Positions 34,991-44,425 of a stretch of DNA of 55,041 bases are shown here, in pieces. The notes below the pieces were generated by a model. It saw only the letters and a program-made list of their open reading frames with translations, searched no databases and was not told the origin of the DNA. Every line of letters begins with the position of its first letter. The stretch's first letter is position 1. Origin of the DNA: Planctomycetota bacterium (lineage in GTDB: Bacteria; Planctomycetota; Planctomycetia; Planctomycetales; Planctomycetaceae); contig JAFEBS010000035.1 in the NCBI GenBank assembly GCA_018242525.1, forward strand, positions 1-55,041, given 5' to 3'. A program made the translations under genes and the position numbers.

Positions 34991-36286
34991 TCAGGCGGCG
35001 GCGGAATCATCCAGGGGACGCAGACCGGTTTCTCCCCGAATCACTTCTGGCGTCAGAACATACTTTTTCCCGGCAGCCTGGTCCGGCAGTTCGTACATCA
35101 CTTCAAACATCGAATCTTCCACCACCGACCGCAATCCGCGTGCTCCGGTTTCCTTGGACTTGGCAATTCGGGCGATTTCACGCAGCGCTTCCGGCGTGAA
35201 TTCCAGTTCTGCATTCTCCATCTGAAAGAACTTCTGGTACTGCTTGACCAGTGAGTTCTTGGGTTCGATCAGGATGCGTACCAGATCTTCTTCTTCCAGC
35301 GGCGACAGGGCGCTGATGACTGGCAGTCGACCGACCAGTTCTGGAATCATGCCATACTCGATGACGTCATCGGTACAAGCCTGCCCCAGCAGTTTGCCGC
35401 TGCGTGCATTGTGATGATGATGTTCTTCGGCGGCTGAGGCGCCGAATCCGATCGTTCGCTTCCCCATCCGCTTGGCGATGATGTCTTCGAGGCCGACAAA
35501 CGTTCCGCCACAGATGAACAGGATGTTCGTCGTGTCGATTTGAATGTACTGCTGCTCGGGATGCTTCCGTCCCCCCTGCGGAGGAACATTGGCGACTGTC
35601 CCTTCGAGCATTTTCAGCAGAGCCTGCTGCACGCCTTCGCCCGAAACATCACGCGTGATGGAGACGTTTTGTGAAGTCTTGCCGATCTTGTCAATTTCGT
35701 CGATAAAGACAATTCCGCGCTGGGCAACTTCAATGTCGAAATCGGCCGCATGCAGCAGTTTCAGCAGCAGGTTTTCGACGTCTTCACCCACATAGCCCGC
35801 TTCGGTCAAAGTGGTGGCGTCGCCGATCGCGAACGGCACCTGCAGCAAACGGGCCAGCGTACGTGCCATCAGGGTTTTGCCCGATCCGGTCGGACCGATC
35901 AACAGGATATTCGACTTCTCGATTTCGACATCGTTTTCCACATCGGACGTCGCCATCAATCGCTTGTAGTGATTGTGGACGGCGACCGACAGGATCTTTT
36001 TGGTCCGATCCTGGCCGATCACGTACTGATTCAAGTGTTCGGTGATTTCCCGAGGGCTGGGCACTCGATTGAACAATTTGGTCGACGTGCCGCGACGCTT
36101 GCGTTCCTGATCCAGGATACTCTGGCACAACTCGATGCACTCACCGCAGATGTAGACTTCATCCGGCCCCTCGACGAGAGGACCGACTTCACGGTAGCTC
36201 TTGCGGCAAAACGAGCAGTTGGCGTTCTTCTTGCCGGTCGACCCACGTTTTCCGGTGGATGACATAAAATCACGTCCCGAGGCCAT
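34991..36286 (-). CDS. clpX: ClpX, ATP-dependent unfoldase subunit of ClpXP
   Basis: 431 residues. Zinc-binding domain with Cys24, Cys27, Cys47 and Cys50 (CSFC, CGEC); Walker A GPTGSGKT (131-138); Walker B IVFIDEIDKI; ARNTL-type GYVGEDVEN pore and RDVSGEGVQQALLKMLEG; IGF-like loop region containing a His-rich EEHHHHN insert; sensor-2 KETGARGLRSV. It recognises, unfolds and feeds proteins to ClpP. ATG 36286 is preferred because AAGGA lies seven bases upstream; the frame begins at TTG 36301. No clpP lies next to it, unlike the usual clpP-clpX pair, so clpP must be elsewhere. Confidence 0.96.
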   Translation of the reverse strand: MASGRDFMSSTGKRGSTGKKNANCSFCRKSYREVGPLVEGPDEVYICGECIELCQSILDQERKRRGTSTKLFNRVPSPREITEHLNQYVIGQDRTKKILSVAVHNHYKRLMATSDVENDVEIEKSNILLIGPTGSGKTLMARTLARLLQVPFAIGDATTLTEAGYVGEDVENLLLKLLHAADFDIEVAQRGIVFIDEIDKIGKTSQNVSITRDVSGEGVQQALLKMLEGTVANVPPQGGRKHPEQQYIQIDTTNILFICGGTFVGLEDIIAKRMGKRTIGFGASAAEEHHHHNARSGKLLGQACTDDVIEYGMIPELVGRLPVISALSPLEEEDLVRILIEPKNSLVKQYQKFFQMENAELEFTPEALREIARIAKSKETGARGLRSVVEDSMFEVMYELPDQAAGKKYVLTPEVIRGETGLRPLDDSAAA

Positions 36287-36474
36287 AGGGCTTTCCTTCA
36301 ACGCTGCCGATTGGGGTTCTTCGGTGAGTAACTCATTGATGAAAGCAAGCGGCGCGTCCTTGGCCCTGCAAACATGCTTTTTTTAAGTCCGGGCTCATCC
36401 CGGACACAGTCCATTTCAGGCGGTCTGACAGTGTTCAAATTCAGGTTCGGCGGTTCGCTGGTGGATCTTGATCT

Positions 36475-36858
36475 TTACAGGTCCACGTCGTCCTTCCCGG
36501 TTTCCCCGGTCTTTTCGGTGCCATCTTCCTGACACACACCCTGTTCGGCAGATACTGCCGAATCTCGTGCCCCTCCTGGAGTTACGGCCATCAATGACGC
36601 CGCATCTCGTGCCAGTCGGCCCTTTATCAATCGGTACTCATCCTCTGTCAACTCACCCTGCTGATGCAATTCTCGAAACTGTGTGAGCATTTCAAGTTTG
36701 TCGTCGGCACGACCGGAATCTTCGCGAAAACGGGCCCGCAAATGAAAGACCAGCCAACAGGCGACGGTAACCGCAATCACCACACCCAACAGGGTCACTG
36801 GCGACACGGCTCCCTTGTACTTGTTGAACAAGTCCCAGTCCATCTGCACCGCCAACAT
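36475..36858 (-). CDS. Small membrane protein with SHOCT-like motif
   Basis: 127 residues. One transmembrane helix (about 17-39, PVTLLGVVIAVTVACWLVFHL) is followed by a helical motif LEMLTQFRELHQQGELTEDEYRLIKGRLARD, a clear short-C-terminal (SHOCT)-type element, and a polar tail. SHOCT segments mediate oligomerisation or are found at the ends of membrane-associated proteins. AGGGG precedes ATG 36858. It is the gene upstream of clpX on the same strand (188-base gap) and could share its regulation. Function unknown. Confidence 0.65.
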   Translation of the reverse strand: MLAVQMDWDLFNKYKGAVSPVTLLGVVIAVTVACWLVFHLRARFREDSGRADDKLEMLTQFRELHQQGELTEDEYRLIKGRLARDAASLMAVTPGGARDSAVSAEQGVCQEDGTEKTGETGKDDVDL

Positions 36859-37604
36859 GGTTCACCCCTACGATCACCGGTCGTTGTGATGTTGCCAATC
36901 GATTTCAACATCCGGGGCGTCATTATTTGCTGTGGCTGTGAACTGGGCAAGCGGGTCTCTCAGAAAGCTTCCGTTCGGAACCGTGAATCCCAAAGCCACG
37001 TACTGAAATCTGCATCTCAGCGTTTGGCTTTAAGTTTCACAATCCTGCACTTAAGCAGTAACCGTGCCGATCCCCAGGTGAGGCGTGATTCGGACCAGGA
37101 TTCCCCGATTCCTGCTCAAATCTCTGCGATAAACGGCACCAACTGCGGGTTTGCCCCCCACAGGCTCCCTAATTCAGACGCAAGTTTACAGCCGCGAACC
37201 CCGAGTCTTGTAGAGATTACAGGAGACTCCGATCAACTTGCCACGATCCTGTCAGTCCGTGGAAAAAGGGGGCCGACCGGACTGACCCTCTCCGCGCATT
37301 CGATGATCAACGAGAATCGAATGCCCTCCAATGCGTCGTCCCTCCTTTACGACTGCTGACAGGAGTCTTCGACAGACTTGTGACCTTCTTAACAGCGGGC
37401 GTGGATGCAATCCCCGAGGCCTGCGTCGCCGAAGGCTCCAGGTTGGCGGCCCCGACCTTGAAAATGAATCCGTCGTCGTGATTGCCTGCTGTCCGGCCGT
37501 GGCCTAGAATTCATGAATCGAGCATTTCCGCTCCGAAATCAATGACAACATTCCAGGCCGACTGCCGGATGACAATCCGTCAGGATGCGATCGGACGATG
37601 GCAT
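36859..37604. other. Gene-free stretch between SHOCT protein and hypothetical gene
   Basis: About 745 bases with frames that lack any ribosome site or recognisable protein sequence. Both flanking genes run away from this region, so promoters for both are expected. I saw no tRNA, hairpin or repeat of note. Confidence 0.4.
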
Positions 37605-38090
37605 ATGAACTTTGACCAACGATTGGAACGCGCCATTGAACGCGGCCAACGGGCCCGCACGGCGGAAAACCGCGAGCGACTCGAACGCGCGATGACCGAG
37701 GACGAATTCAAGAACCTCCACTCCAAAGCGCGGCTTGAGTTGTCCGAGCATATCGAAGGGTGTCTGCGCAAACTTCCCGATGCGTTCCCGGGATTCGACT
37801 TCGAAACGCTCGTCGGTGCCGACGGATGGGGAGCCCGGATCACTCGCGACGACATCGCCCCAGCCGGCGGCAAGGGACTGACCCGGCTGTACAGCCGCTT
37901 GGAAATGGTGATTCGCCCGTACTCATCCGGCCATATTGTGGAATTGATCGCCCGCGGAACGATTCGTAACAAAGAGGTCCTGGGCCGCGAGCACTACCAG
38001 TTGCTGGCTCAACTCGATCTGGAAACCTTCAGCGAACTGATCGACCAGTGGGTGCTGGAGTACGCCGAAAAGTTTTCCGCCCGCGCGTGA
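37605..38090 (+). CDS. Conserved-looking hypothetical protein, helical N-terminus
   Basis: 161 residues. The first 50 residues are strongly charged and helical (FDQRLERAIERGQRARTAENRER), likely coiled coil. The rest is a compact mixed fold ending LLAQLDLETFSELIDQWVLEY with no membrane helix or signal peptide. I do not recognise a family. ATG 37605 is chosen because the frame to its left is out of character and the sequence from here reads as a single globular protein; an upstream ribosome site is weak. It ends 48 bases before the aldolase gene on the same strand and may share its transcript. Confidence 0.55.
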   Translation: MNFDQRLERAIERGQRARTAENRERLERAMTEDEFKNLHSKARLELSEHIEGCLRKLPDAFPGFDFETLVGADGWGARITRDDIAPAGGKGLTRLYSRLEMVIRPYSSGHIVELIARGTIRNKEVLGREHYQLLAQLDLETFSELIDQWVLEYAEKFSARA

Positions 38091-38138
38091 TGAGTTCTGC
38101 CTGAACAGTTGTCCCCCCTTTTTCTGAGCCATTCCTTC

Positions 38139-38786
38139 ATGAGTCGTCACGAGAATCTGCAGCGCGTTCTGGATCGAGGTCTGGTCGCGATCATCCGGGC
38201 TTCGTCCGGCGAACAACTGGTCAGCGTGGCGCGTGCCTTGTACGAAGGTGGCGTCGACATCATCGAAGTCACCTTCACCACCCCCGGCGTGGTGGAAGTC
38301 ATTTCTGCGGTCAAAAAGGATCTCGGCAAACATGTGCTGCTGGGTGCCGGCACGGTCCTGGACCCTGAAACCGCCCGCACGGCCATTCTCGCCGGGGCCG
38401 AATTCCTCGTCTCGCCAACCGTGAACCTGGATGTGATCAAGCTGGCCCTGCGGTATGACAAGGGAATCATGCCGGGGGCCTATACCCCGACCGAAGTCCT
38501 GACCGCCTGGGAAGCCGGTGCCGATATCGTCAAATTATTCCCAGCCGACATCGGTGGCCCCGCCTACTTGAAAGCCCTCAAGGGACCGCTGCCGCAAGTC
38601 CGCATCATGCCGACTGGCGGCGTCAACCTGCAGACGCTGAAGGAATTCGTCAAAGCAGGTGCCTGTGCCGTCGGACTGGGTGGCCAACTGGTCGAAAAAG
38701 ACGCCATCGAACGAGGCGACTTCGCCCGGATCACTGCACTGGCAACCCAGTACGTCGAATTGATGAAACAGGCCCGCGCAGGTTGA
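38139..38786 (+). CDS. eda: KDPG/KHG aldolase
   Basis: 215 residues. It cleaves 2-keto-3-deoxy-6-phosphogluconate to pyruvate and glyceraldehyde 3-phosphate. Markers are LVAIIRASS, GGVDIIEVTFTTPG, LGAGTVLDPE, the Schiff-base lysine in VKLFPAD, and RIMPTGGVN. The length and TIM-barrel order are normal. ATG 38139 is preferred because it starts at the usual N-terminus. A KDPG aldolase without neighbouring edd suggests either an Entner-Doudoroff or a hexuronate branch completed elsewhere. Confidence 0.93.
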   Translation: MSRHENLQRVLDRGLVAIIRASSGEQLVSVARALYEGGVDIIEVTFTTPGVVEVISAVKKDLGKHVLLGAGTVLDPETARTAILAGAEFLVSPTVNLDVIKLALRYDKGIMPGAYTPTEVLTAWEAGADIVKLFPADIGGPAYLKALKGPLPQVRIMPTGGVNLQTLKEFVKAGACAVGLGGQLVEKDAIERGDFARITALATQYVELMKQARAG

Positions 38787-38882
38787 AACCCGCGGAGTTG
38801 GCCGTCAGTTGCCCTGTCGAGTGCGCCGTTGGTACCCTGTGACTCAGTCTTCCAGACGAATACCACCACAGGAGTCTACAGC

Positions 38883-39857
38883 ATGAAGTTGGCACGAATT
38901 CAATTGATATCCGCGGTCTCTCTATTGGCGATCGCAGTGACAGCAGCGGCTCAGGACAAGCCGAATCCCAAAAAAGCGTTCCTGGATGCTACAGAAGCGG
39001 GCGCCGACTTCCTCGTTCAAGGGGAATATGTCGGGAAACTGGGAGATCAGGCGGCTGGCTTGCAGGTCATTGCCAAAGGGGATGGAAAGTTTGATGGCGT
39101 TGTTTATCCCGGGGGCCTGCCCGGAGCCGGTTGGGATGCGGATAAGAAGGTCAAGCACAAGGTTTCCGGTGTCACGAAGGATGGTTCCACCATGCTGTCC
39201 GGCGGCGACTATCAGATTACGATCGCCGGTGAAACGGCGACAGTGAAGGCACCTGCAACGGGCGAACTGAAAAAAGTGAACCGCCAATCCCCGACTCTGG
39301 GTGCGCGTCCACCAGAAGGAGCGATCGTGCTGTTTGACGGTTCCAACGTCGACCACTGGAATCCGGGAAAGCTCGAAGGGAAACTGATGGGCGTGGGAAC
39401 CCGGACGAAAGACGTCTTTGAAAACTACACGCTGCACCTGGAATTCCGCACACCGTACATGCCGTACGCCAGCGGGCAGGGACGTGGGAACAGCGGGATG
39501 TACCTGGGTGACCAGTACGAATGCCAGATCCTGGATTCCTTCGGGCTGGAAGGTGCAGACAATGAGTGTGGCGGGATCTACAGCAATTCCAAGCCCAAGG
39601 TCAACATGTGCCTGCCTCCATTAACCTGGCAGACCTACGACGTCGATTTCACGTGCGCGAAGTTCGACGCGGACGGCAAGGTGACCGCACCGGCCAGGGT
39701 GACACTTCGGCACAATGGGGTCGTGATCCACGATCACCTGGAACTGAAGACGACTCCCGGCGGCGGCCGCAACGACCAGAAGCCCGGCGGTCTGTTCCTG
39801 CAGGACCACGGCGACCCGGTCCGCTTCCAGAACATCTGGCTGGTTCCGAAAAAGTAG
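38883..39857 (+). CDS. Secreted DUF1080 (3-keto-disaccharide hydrolase-like) protein
   Basis: 324 residues. A signal peptide (about 1-24, ending AAA) precedes a beta-sandwich in which GAIVLFDGSNVDHWN, a VFENYTLHLEFRTPYMP segment, NSGMYLGDQYECQILDSFG and DPVRFQNIWLVPKK are typical DUF1080 elements. Some proteins of this fold hydrolyse 3-keto-glycosides; most planctomycete copies are uncharacterised and taken to act on carbohydrate. Before the DUF1080 part lies a separate beta-rich module of about 120 residues. The start is set by AGGAG eight bases upstream of ATG 38883. A strong terminator follows. Confidence 0.85.
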   Translation: MKLARIQLISAVSLLAIAVTAAAQDKPNPKKAFLDATEAGADFLVQGEYVGKLGDQAAGLQVIAKGDGKFDGVVYPGGLPGAGWDADKKVKHKVSGVTKDGSTMLSGGDYQITIAGETATVKAPATGELKKVNRQSPTLGARPPEGAIVLFDGSNVDHWNPGKLEGKLMGVGTRTKDVFENYTLHLEFRTPYMPYASGQGRGNSGMYLGDQYECQILDSFGLEGADNECGGIYSNSKPKVNMCLPPLTWQTYDVDFTCAKFDADGKVTAPARVTLRHNGVVIHDHLELKTTPGGGRNDQKPGGLFLQDHGDPVRFQNIWLVPKK

Positions 39858-39897
39858 CGGAGACCGCCGACTTCTCCACGCCGTGTCCTGTTCACGA

Positions 39898-39934
39898 CAG
39901 CCGGTCCGAATGCATCTCGGATCGGCTGCTTTTA
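39898..39934 (+). terminator. Intrinsic terminator of DUF1080 gene
   Basis: CAGCCGGTCCGA (39898-39909) and TCGGATCGGCTG (39917-39928) form a 12-bp stem with one G-T wobble and a 7-base loop, followed by CTTTTA on the plus strand. Confidence 0.88.
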
Positions 39935-40032
39935 TTGGCGGGTTGAATTGACGGGCAGGCGACTCGAGCCTTTTCGAAGCGACAGTGGGGCTGAGGCATC
40001 CAGTTATCGGACGGCTCGCGAAACCACTCCCG

Positions 40033-41422
40033 CTACACCAGTTCTCGAATGACGGTACCTTCATCCAGCAGGTGCTGGGGCCTTCCTTGAGGGTCGATCA
40101 GCGATGTTCGGTGCGGGTCGATTCCCAGGTTATGGTACACCGTCGCGAACACATCCTTGTAGGTCACCGGTCGTGACGTCGCCAGACTGGCGGTTCGATC
40201 TGTGCTGCCGATCACCTGGCCTCCGCGGATCCCGCCGCCTGCCAGGATCGCAGGACCGACCTGCGGCCAATGGTGACGCCCGCCCGACTTGGGATCGATC
40301 CGTGGAGTACGACCGAATTCGCCCCAGACGACGATCGTAACATCGTCCAGTCGGTTTCGATCTTCCAGGTCCATGATCAATGTTGCCAGGCCGTGATCGA
40401 CGATCGGCAGCAGGTGCTTCAGACGCGGGAAATTGTCGGAATGTGTGTCGAAGTCGCTGATGGAAATGCTGACACAGCGGGCACCGGCATCGATCATTCG
40501 CCGCGCGAGCAGAAACTTGCGCGTCGACTCGGGCCCTTCCGACGTGTAATTCGGTTGTCCTGATCGGCTCTGCAAGGTGTACCGATCCAGGACCCCGGGG
40601 TCTTCACGCTGGAAGTCCAAGGCGTCCGCCAACTCTCCAGACGTCGGCCTGCTGGGTAAACCGATCCATCGCCCCCATCATCCCGGCGTTGTCGACTTCC
40701 CGCCGAAACAAATCAAACTCAGCCAATAGCCTGGTCCGTTCGGACAATCGTTGCAGGTTAATGGTTCCGTCAAGCTTCAAACTGATCGAGTGATTGGCTC
40801 CCAGTCGAGCCAATTCGTTCTTCATCCCCGGTTCCAGTTCTCGGGCGAACAGATTTGAGATATCCGGACGAAACGGCTGATACGCCGGTCCCAGGAATCC
40901 CGGTCGGGCACTGTTGCGCACGAACGGACGCCCCTGCATCAGATCGACAAACGAAGGCGCCGCATCCGACGTCGATCCGTACAGTTTGGACACGATCGCA
41001 CCCAGCGCGGGACGGCCGCCGAGCGACTGTAGTTCCTTGGCGGAGAATCCCGACTGACACTGAAACGCATCATGAGCCCCGGCAGAGCCGACCAGCGACC
41101 GGACAAACGCCACCCGATCCGCCACCTGCGCCAACTTGGGCATCAGTTCGCAAATCGAAATCCCGGGCACCTTGGTCTCGATGGGCGTGAACTCACCCCG
41201 AATCTCCAGCGGCGCCTGAGGCTTCAAATCGATGGTGTCCAACTGCGGCGGGCCACCGTCCAGATGGACAAAAATCACACCCTTGGATGAGGACGACAGG
41301 TTGCCAGCCAATGTTTCCAATTCCAGGAACCGGGACAGCGATGCCACAGCCCCACCGAAGAGACCACACCGCAATAAACTGCGGCGCGTCAACGAAGTCC
41401 TCGGAATTGCTTGAATCACCAT
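40033..41422 (-). pseudogene. DUF1501 Tat-exported protein, frameshifted
   Basis: The N-terminal part (Tat-like RRSLLRCGLFGGAVASLSR, then GVIFVHLDGGPPQLDT, TKVPGISICELMP, the SAGAHDAFQC block, GAIVSKLYG) runs from ATG 41422 in one frame; the C-terminal part (TSGELADALDFQREDP, DFDTHSDNF, TIVVWGEFGRTPRID, HHWPQ, GSTDRTAS, YKDVFATVYHNLGIDP) runs in another frame to 40033. The switch is near 40640-40650, where ordinary family sequence requires about three more residues. DUF1501 proteins belong to the alkaline-phosphatase-like superfamily. GGGAGG four bases before ATG 41422 supports the start. It is divergent from the intact DUF1549/DUF1501 cluster. Either a recent loss or a sequencing error. Confidence 0.8.
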
Positions 41423-41973
41423 GCTACCTCCCGCGAACACAGCAACACCAATTGATGCGATGCAGTATAGCGATGACGGGCGAACCCGTACAATCCCGCG
41501 TTCCAACAGGCCGGATTCGTCCTGACGCGACGCCGGTGCGGCGTCCGTCGGCCAGCAGCCCAAGGGCACTGACTTTGTGAGCCGCACGGCGCTAGCCGCG
41601 GGTTCGTCGGGCACGAGTGTGAATGCCCCCGCGGCTAGCGCCGTGCGGGTCACAATGCAACCCAAAGCGTCAGCGAGGCATCGCGTTAATTCTCGCCCTC
41701 CCAAGTAACCTCGGGGTCAAGTGGTTCACCAGGATTCGCGTTCTGCCACATGCACCGTTCGTGATCGAACGAACGCTTCTCGAAGCCCCGATCACCGATC
41801 GTCGCAACCATCGCACCCGTATCGTGTGCGGGATTCCGCAGCAGTAAATAGTGTCATCCGTCTTGTAACAAGCCCCCCGGAACCCATAGGATACCGTTGA
41901 TGTTCGACCCGCGAAATTGCCGGGAGCAACATTCGTTGAGCGATGCCAGTCATCCCTGATCTGGAGTCATGAC
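41423..41973. other. Divergent intergenic region with palindromic repeats
   Basis: 550 bases between the DUF1501 pseudogene and the DUF1549 gene, containing no gene. It holds the inverted repeat at 41577-41653 and, directly after it, an AAAGCGTCAGCGAGG stretch of a kind I recall as recurring in planctomycete intergenic regions. Promoters of both flanking genes lie here but were not resolved. Confidence 0.5.
41577..41653. repeat. Inverted repeat with 26-bp arms
   Basis: Arms 41577-41602 and 41628-41653 are complementary at 25 of 26 positions around a 25-base loop; the core is CGGCGCTAGCCGCGG. It looks like a REP-type or miniature transposable element. Confidence 0.75.
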
Positions 41974-44409
41974 TTGAATCCGGTTTTCCAACGTCCTGAT
42001 GGTTGGGTCCGCCAGTCCCTGATCGGGGCAGTGATCCTGTTCGCCGTGCTTCCCGGACTGGTTCACGGGGAATTGCAGGTCACTCCGACGAACGTGCGTC
42101 TGGATCGGCCCGAAGACTCGTTGCAGTTGCTGGTAACCGACATGACTGGTGCAGTCAGCCGTGATCTGACTCGGGCCGTTCGATATGAGGTCAAAGCGCC
42201 GCAAGTCGTACAAGTCGACGCCGATGGTCTCATCCATCCGGTGACGGAAGGGACGACGGAGTTGATCGTTCGGTCGGGTGAAAACACCGTCGTCGTTCCC
42301 GTGACAGTAACGGGTTTGAATCAGCCAGCACCAGTTTCGTTTCATCACGAGATTCAGCCGATCCTGACGAAGGCTCGCTGCAATTCCGGCGGGTGTCACG
42401 GGAAGGCGGAAGGTCAGAACGGGTTCAAGTTGAGTCTGCTGGGGTTCGACACGACCTTCGATCACGACGCGATTTCCAAAGAAGGTAAAGGCCGGCGACT
42501 CTCGGTGACAACCCCGGAAACCAGTCTGCTGTTGCGGAAGGCGACTGCCGAAGCGCCCCACGGCGGCGGACGCAAGATTGACCCAGACAGCCCGCAATAC
42601 AAACGGCTGCTGCGGTGGGTTGCCGAGGGAGCGTCCAGGTCCGTTCCCGATGAACATGAGGTTGTTTCGATTGAAGTGGAACCGGCCGAATTGGTGATGA
42701 CGCCCGGCAGCACTCAGCAACTGCGAGTCTGGTCGATTGATGACCAGGGACAGCGACGGTGTGCGACCGTTGAATCGGATTTCCTGTCGAACGCACCGCA
42801 CATTGCTGACTCCAACCTGCGAGGTCTGTTGCAGGCCAGCGAGATTCCCGGTGAAGCGGCGGTGCTGATTCGTTATCTCGGGCATGTGGCCGTCTGTCGC
42901 GTCGTACTGCCAAGGCCGTCCAGCGTCTTCGCCCGGCCGGCCGAAACGAACTTCATTGATCAACATGTCTGGAACAAGTTGACTCGCTTGGGGATTCCCC
43001 CGAGCGAACAAATCGACGATGCCACATTCCTGCGCCGCGCGTTCCTGGACGTGATCGGGACATTGCCAACCGCGGACGAAGCCAGAAAGTTCCTTGGCGA
43101 AAATGCGCCGGACAAACGCGCGAAATTGATTGACACTCTGCTGCAACGGCCAGAGTACGCCGAATACTGGGCGATGAAATGGACGGACCTGCTCAAGGCG
43201 GACAAGCTCAAGATCACTCCCCAGGGAACCGTTGGGCTGTCGCGCTGGCTGCGAAAACAGTTCACTGCGAACCGTCCGTACGATGAGATGGCTCGTGAAA
43301 TCCTGACAGCCCAGGGACCGGTTCAAAGCGAAGGGCCGGCCGCGTTCTTCAAGACACTCGATGCACCCGAGGTCACCAGTCGGGCGGTCAGCCAGTTGTT
43401 CCTGGGTGTCCGGATCGAATGTGCCCAGTGTCATCATCATCCCAGCGAGCGTTGGAGTCAGGATGATTACGCGGGACTGGCGGGCTTCTTCAGCGGGATC
43501 ACCGTGAAGAAGCTGCCGGATGGAACCGATTCTGTCGTCTCCCGCGGCGGTGCCGATCAGAAACATCCCCGGACAGGGGAACTGGTTCCCGCCCGCGCCC
43601 TGGGTGCCCCGCCGGCAGACTTCACCAATGTGATTGATCGTCGACAAACGCTGGCGGCCTGGATGACCGCGGCGGACAATCCATTCTTCACACGCGCCAT
43701 CGCCAATCGGATGTGGGCTCATTATTTCGGTCGTGGACTGGTGGAGCCGATCGATGACATGCGAGCGACCAATCCGGCGACGAATGAGCCGTTGCTGGAC
43801 GCCCTCGAAGCCCATCTGAAGGAACTGAAGTACGACTTGAAGGCGTTCAGCCGCACGCTGCTGATGTCACGTGTGTATCAGCTTGGGCCCGCCACCGATG
43901 CGAACCGCGATGACCGGCAGCATTTCTCGCACGCCCGGGTGAAGGCGGTGCCGGCCGAGGTCCTGCTGGATGCCATCAGCCAGACGACCGGTGTCCCGGA
44001 AAAATTCAATGGCTGGCCCGAAGGGGTGCGGTCGATCCAGGTCTGGGACAACCGGATGCCCTCCTACTTCTTTCGCATTTTTGGCCGGCCGGTCCGGGCA
44101 ACCGTGTGTGAATGTGAACGCAGTACTGAACCGAGTATTTCGCAAGCTCTGCACCTGCTGAATTCACCCGAAGTGAATGCCAAGATTGCTCATCGGCGTG
44201 GTACCGCCCGAAAACTTGCGGATTCATCACTGACCGACGATCAAATCACCGATGAGATTTACCTGGGGACCTTGAACCGGTTCCCCAACGACGAAGAACG
44301 GCAATTGATGAAATCCGCGTTTGACGCCGCCGGGGGTGAGCGCCGGATCGCGGTCGAAGACATTCTGTGGTCAGTGCTGAATACGAAAGAGTTTTTGTAC
44401 AATCACTGA
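41974..44409 (+). CDS. DUF1549/DUF1553 planctomycete cytochrome-like secreted protein
   Basis: 811 residues. A signal peptide (about 1-31) precedes an Ig-like (Big_2-type) domain, a PSCyt-type cytochrome region with CNSGGCH (Cys136, Cys141, His142; C-x4-C-H) in which His and Cys residues could bind haem c, a second Ig-like module, then DUF1549 with CAQCHHHP (483-487, C-x2-C-H) and DUF1553 at the C-terminus. These giant families are nearly confined to planctomycetes and are thought to be electron-transfer or substrate-binding proteins outside the cytoplasmic membrane. TTG 41974 is chosen because GGAG lies seven bases upstream and the product then begins with a normal signal peptide. First gene of a four-gene run. 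Confidence 0.85.
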   Translation: MNPVFQRPDGWVRQSLIGAVILFAVLPGLVHGELQVTPTNVRLDRPEDSLQLLVTDMTGAVSRDLTRAVRYEVKAPQVVQVDADGLIHPVTEGTTELIVRSGENTVVVPVTVTGLNQPAPVSFHHEIQPILTKARCNSGGCHGKAEGQNGFKLSLLGFDTTFDHDAISKEGKGRRLSVTTPETSLLLRKATAEAPHGGGRKIDPDSPQYKRLLRWVAEGASRSVPDEHEVVSIEVEPAELVMTPGSTQQLRVWSIDDQGQRRCATVESDFLSNAPHIADSNLRGLLQASEIPGEAAVLIRYLGHVAVCRVVLPRPSSVFARPAETNFIDQHVWNKLTRLGIPPSEQIDDATFLRRAFLDVIGTLPTADEARKFLGENAPDKRAKLIDTLLQRPEYAEYWAMKWTDLLKADKLKITPQGTVGLSRWLRKQFTANRPYDEMAREILTAQGPVQSEGPAAFFKTLDAPEVTSRAVSQLFLGVRIECAQCHHHPSERWSQDDYAGLAGFFSGITVKKLPDGTDSVVSRGGADQKHPRTGELVPARALGAPPADFTNVIDRRQTLAAWMTAADNPFFTRAIANRMWAHYFGRGLVEPIDDMRATNPATNEPLLDALEAHLKELKYDLKAFSRTLLMSRVYQLGPATDANRDDRQHFSHARVKAVPAEVLLDAISQTTGVPEKFNGWPEGVRSIQVWDNRMPSYFFRIFGRPVRATVCECERSTEPSISQALHLLNSPEVNAKIAHRRGTARKLADSSLTDDQITDEIYLGTLNRFPNDEERQLMKSAFDAAGGERRIAVEDILWSVLNTKEFLYNH

Positions 44410-44425
44410 ACGAGGAGCCTTGGTC

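Noticed and set aside
36664..37359. 231-residue plus-strand frame
   Set aside because: Mostly antisense to the SHOCT-like gene or in non-coding sequence; composition is not protein-like.
41950..43815. 621-residue minus-strand frame opposite the DUF1549 gene
   Set aside because: Full overlap with a well-supported gene, low-complexity Arg/Gln/His composition, no homology visible.
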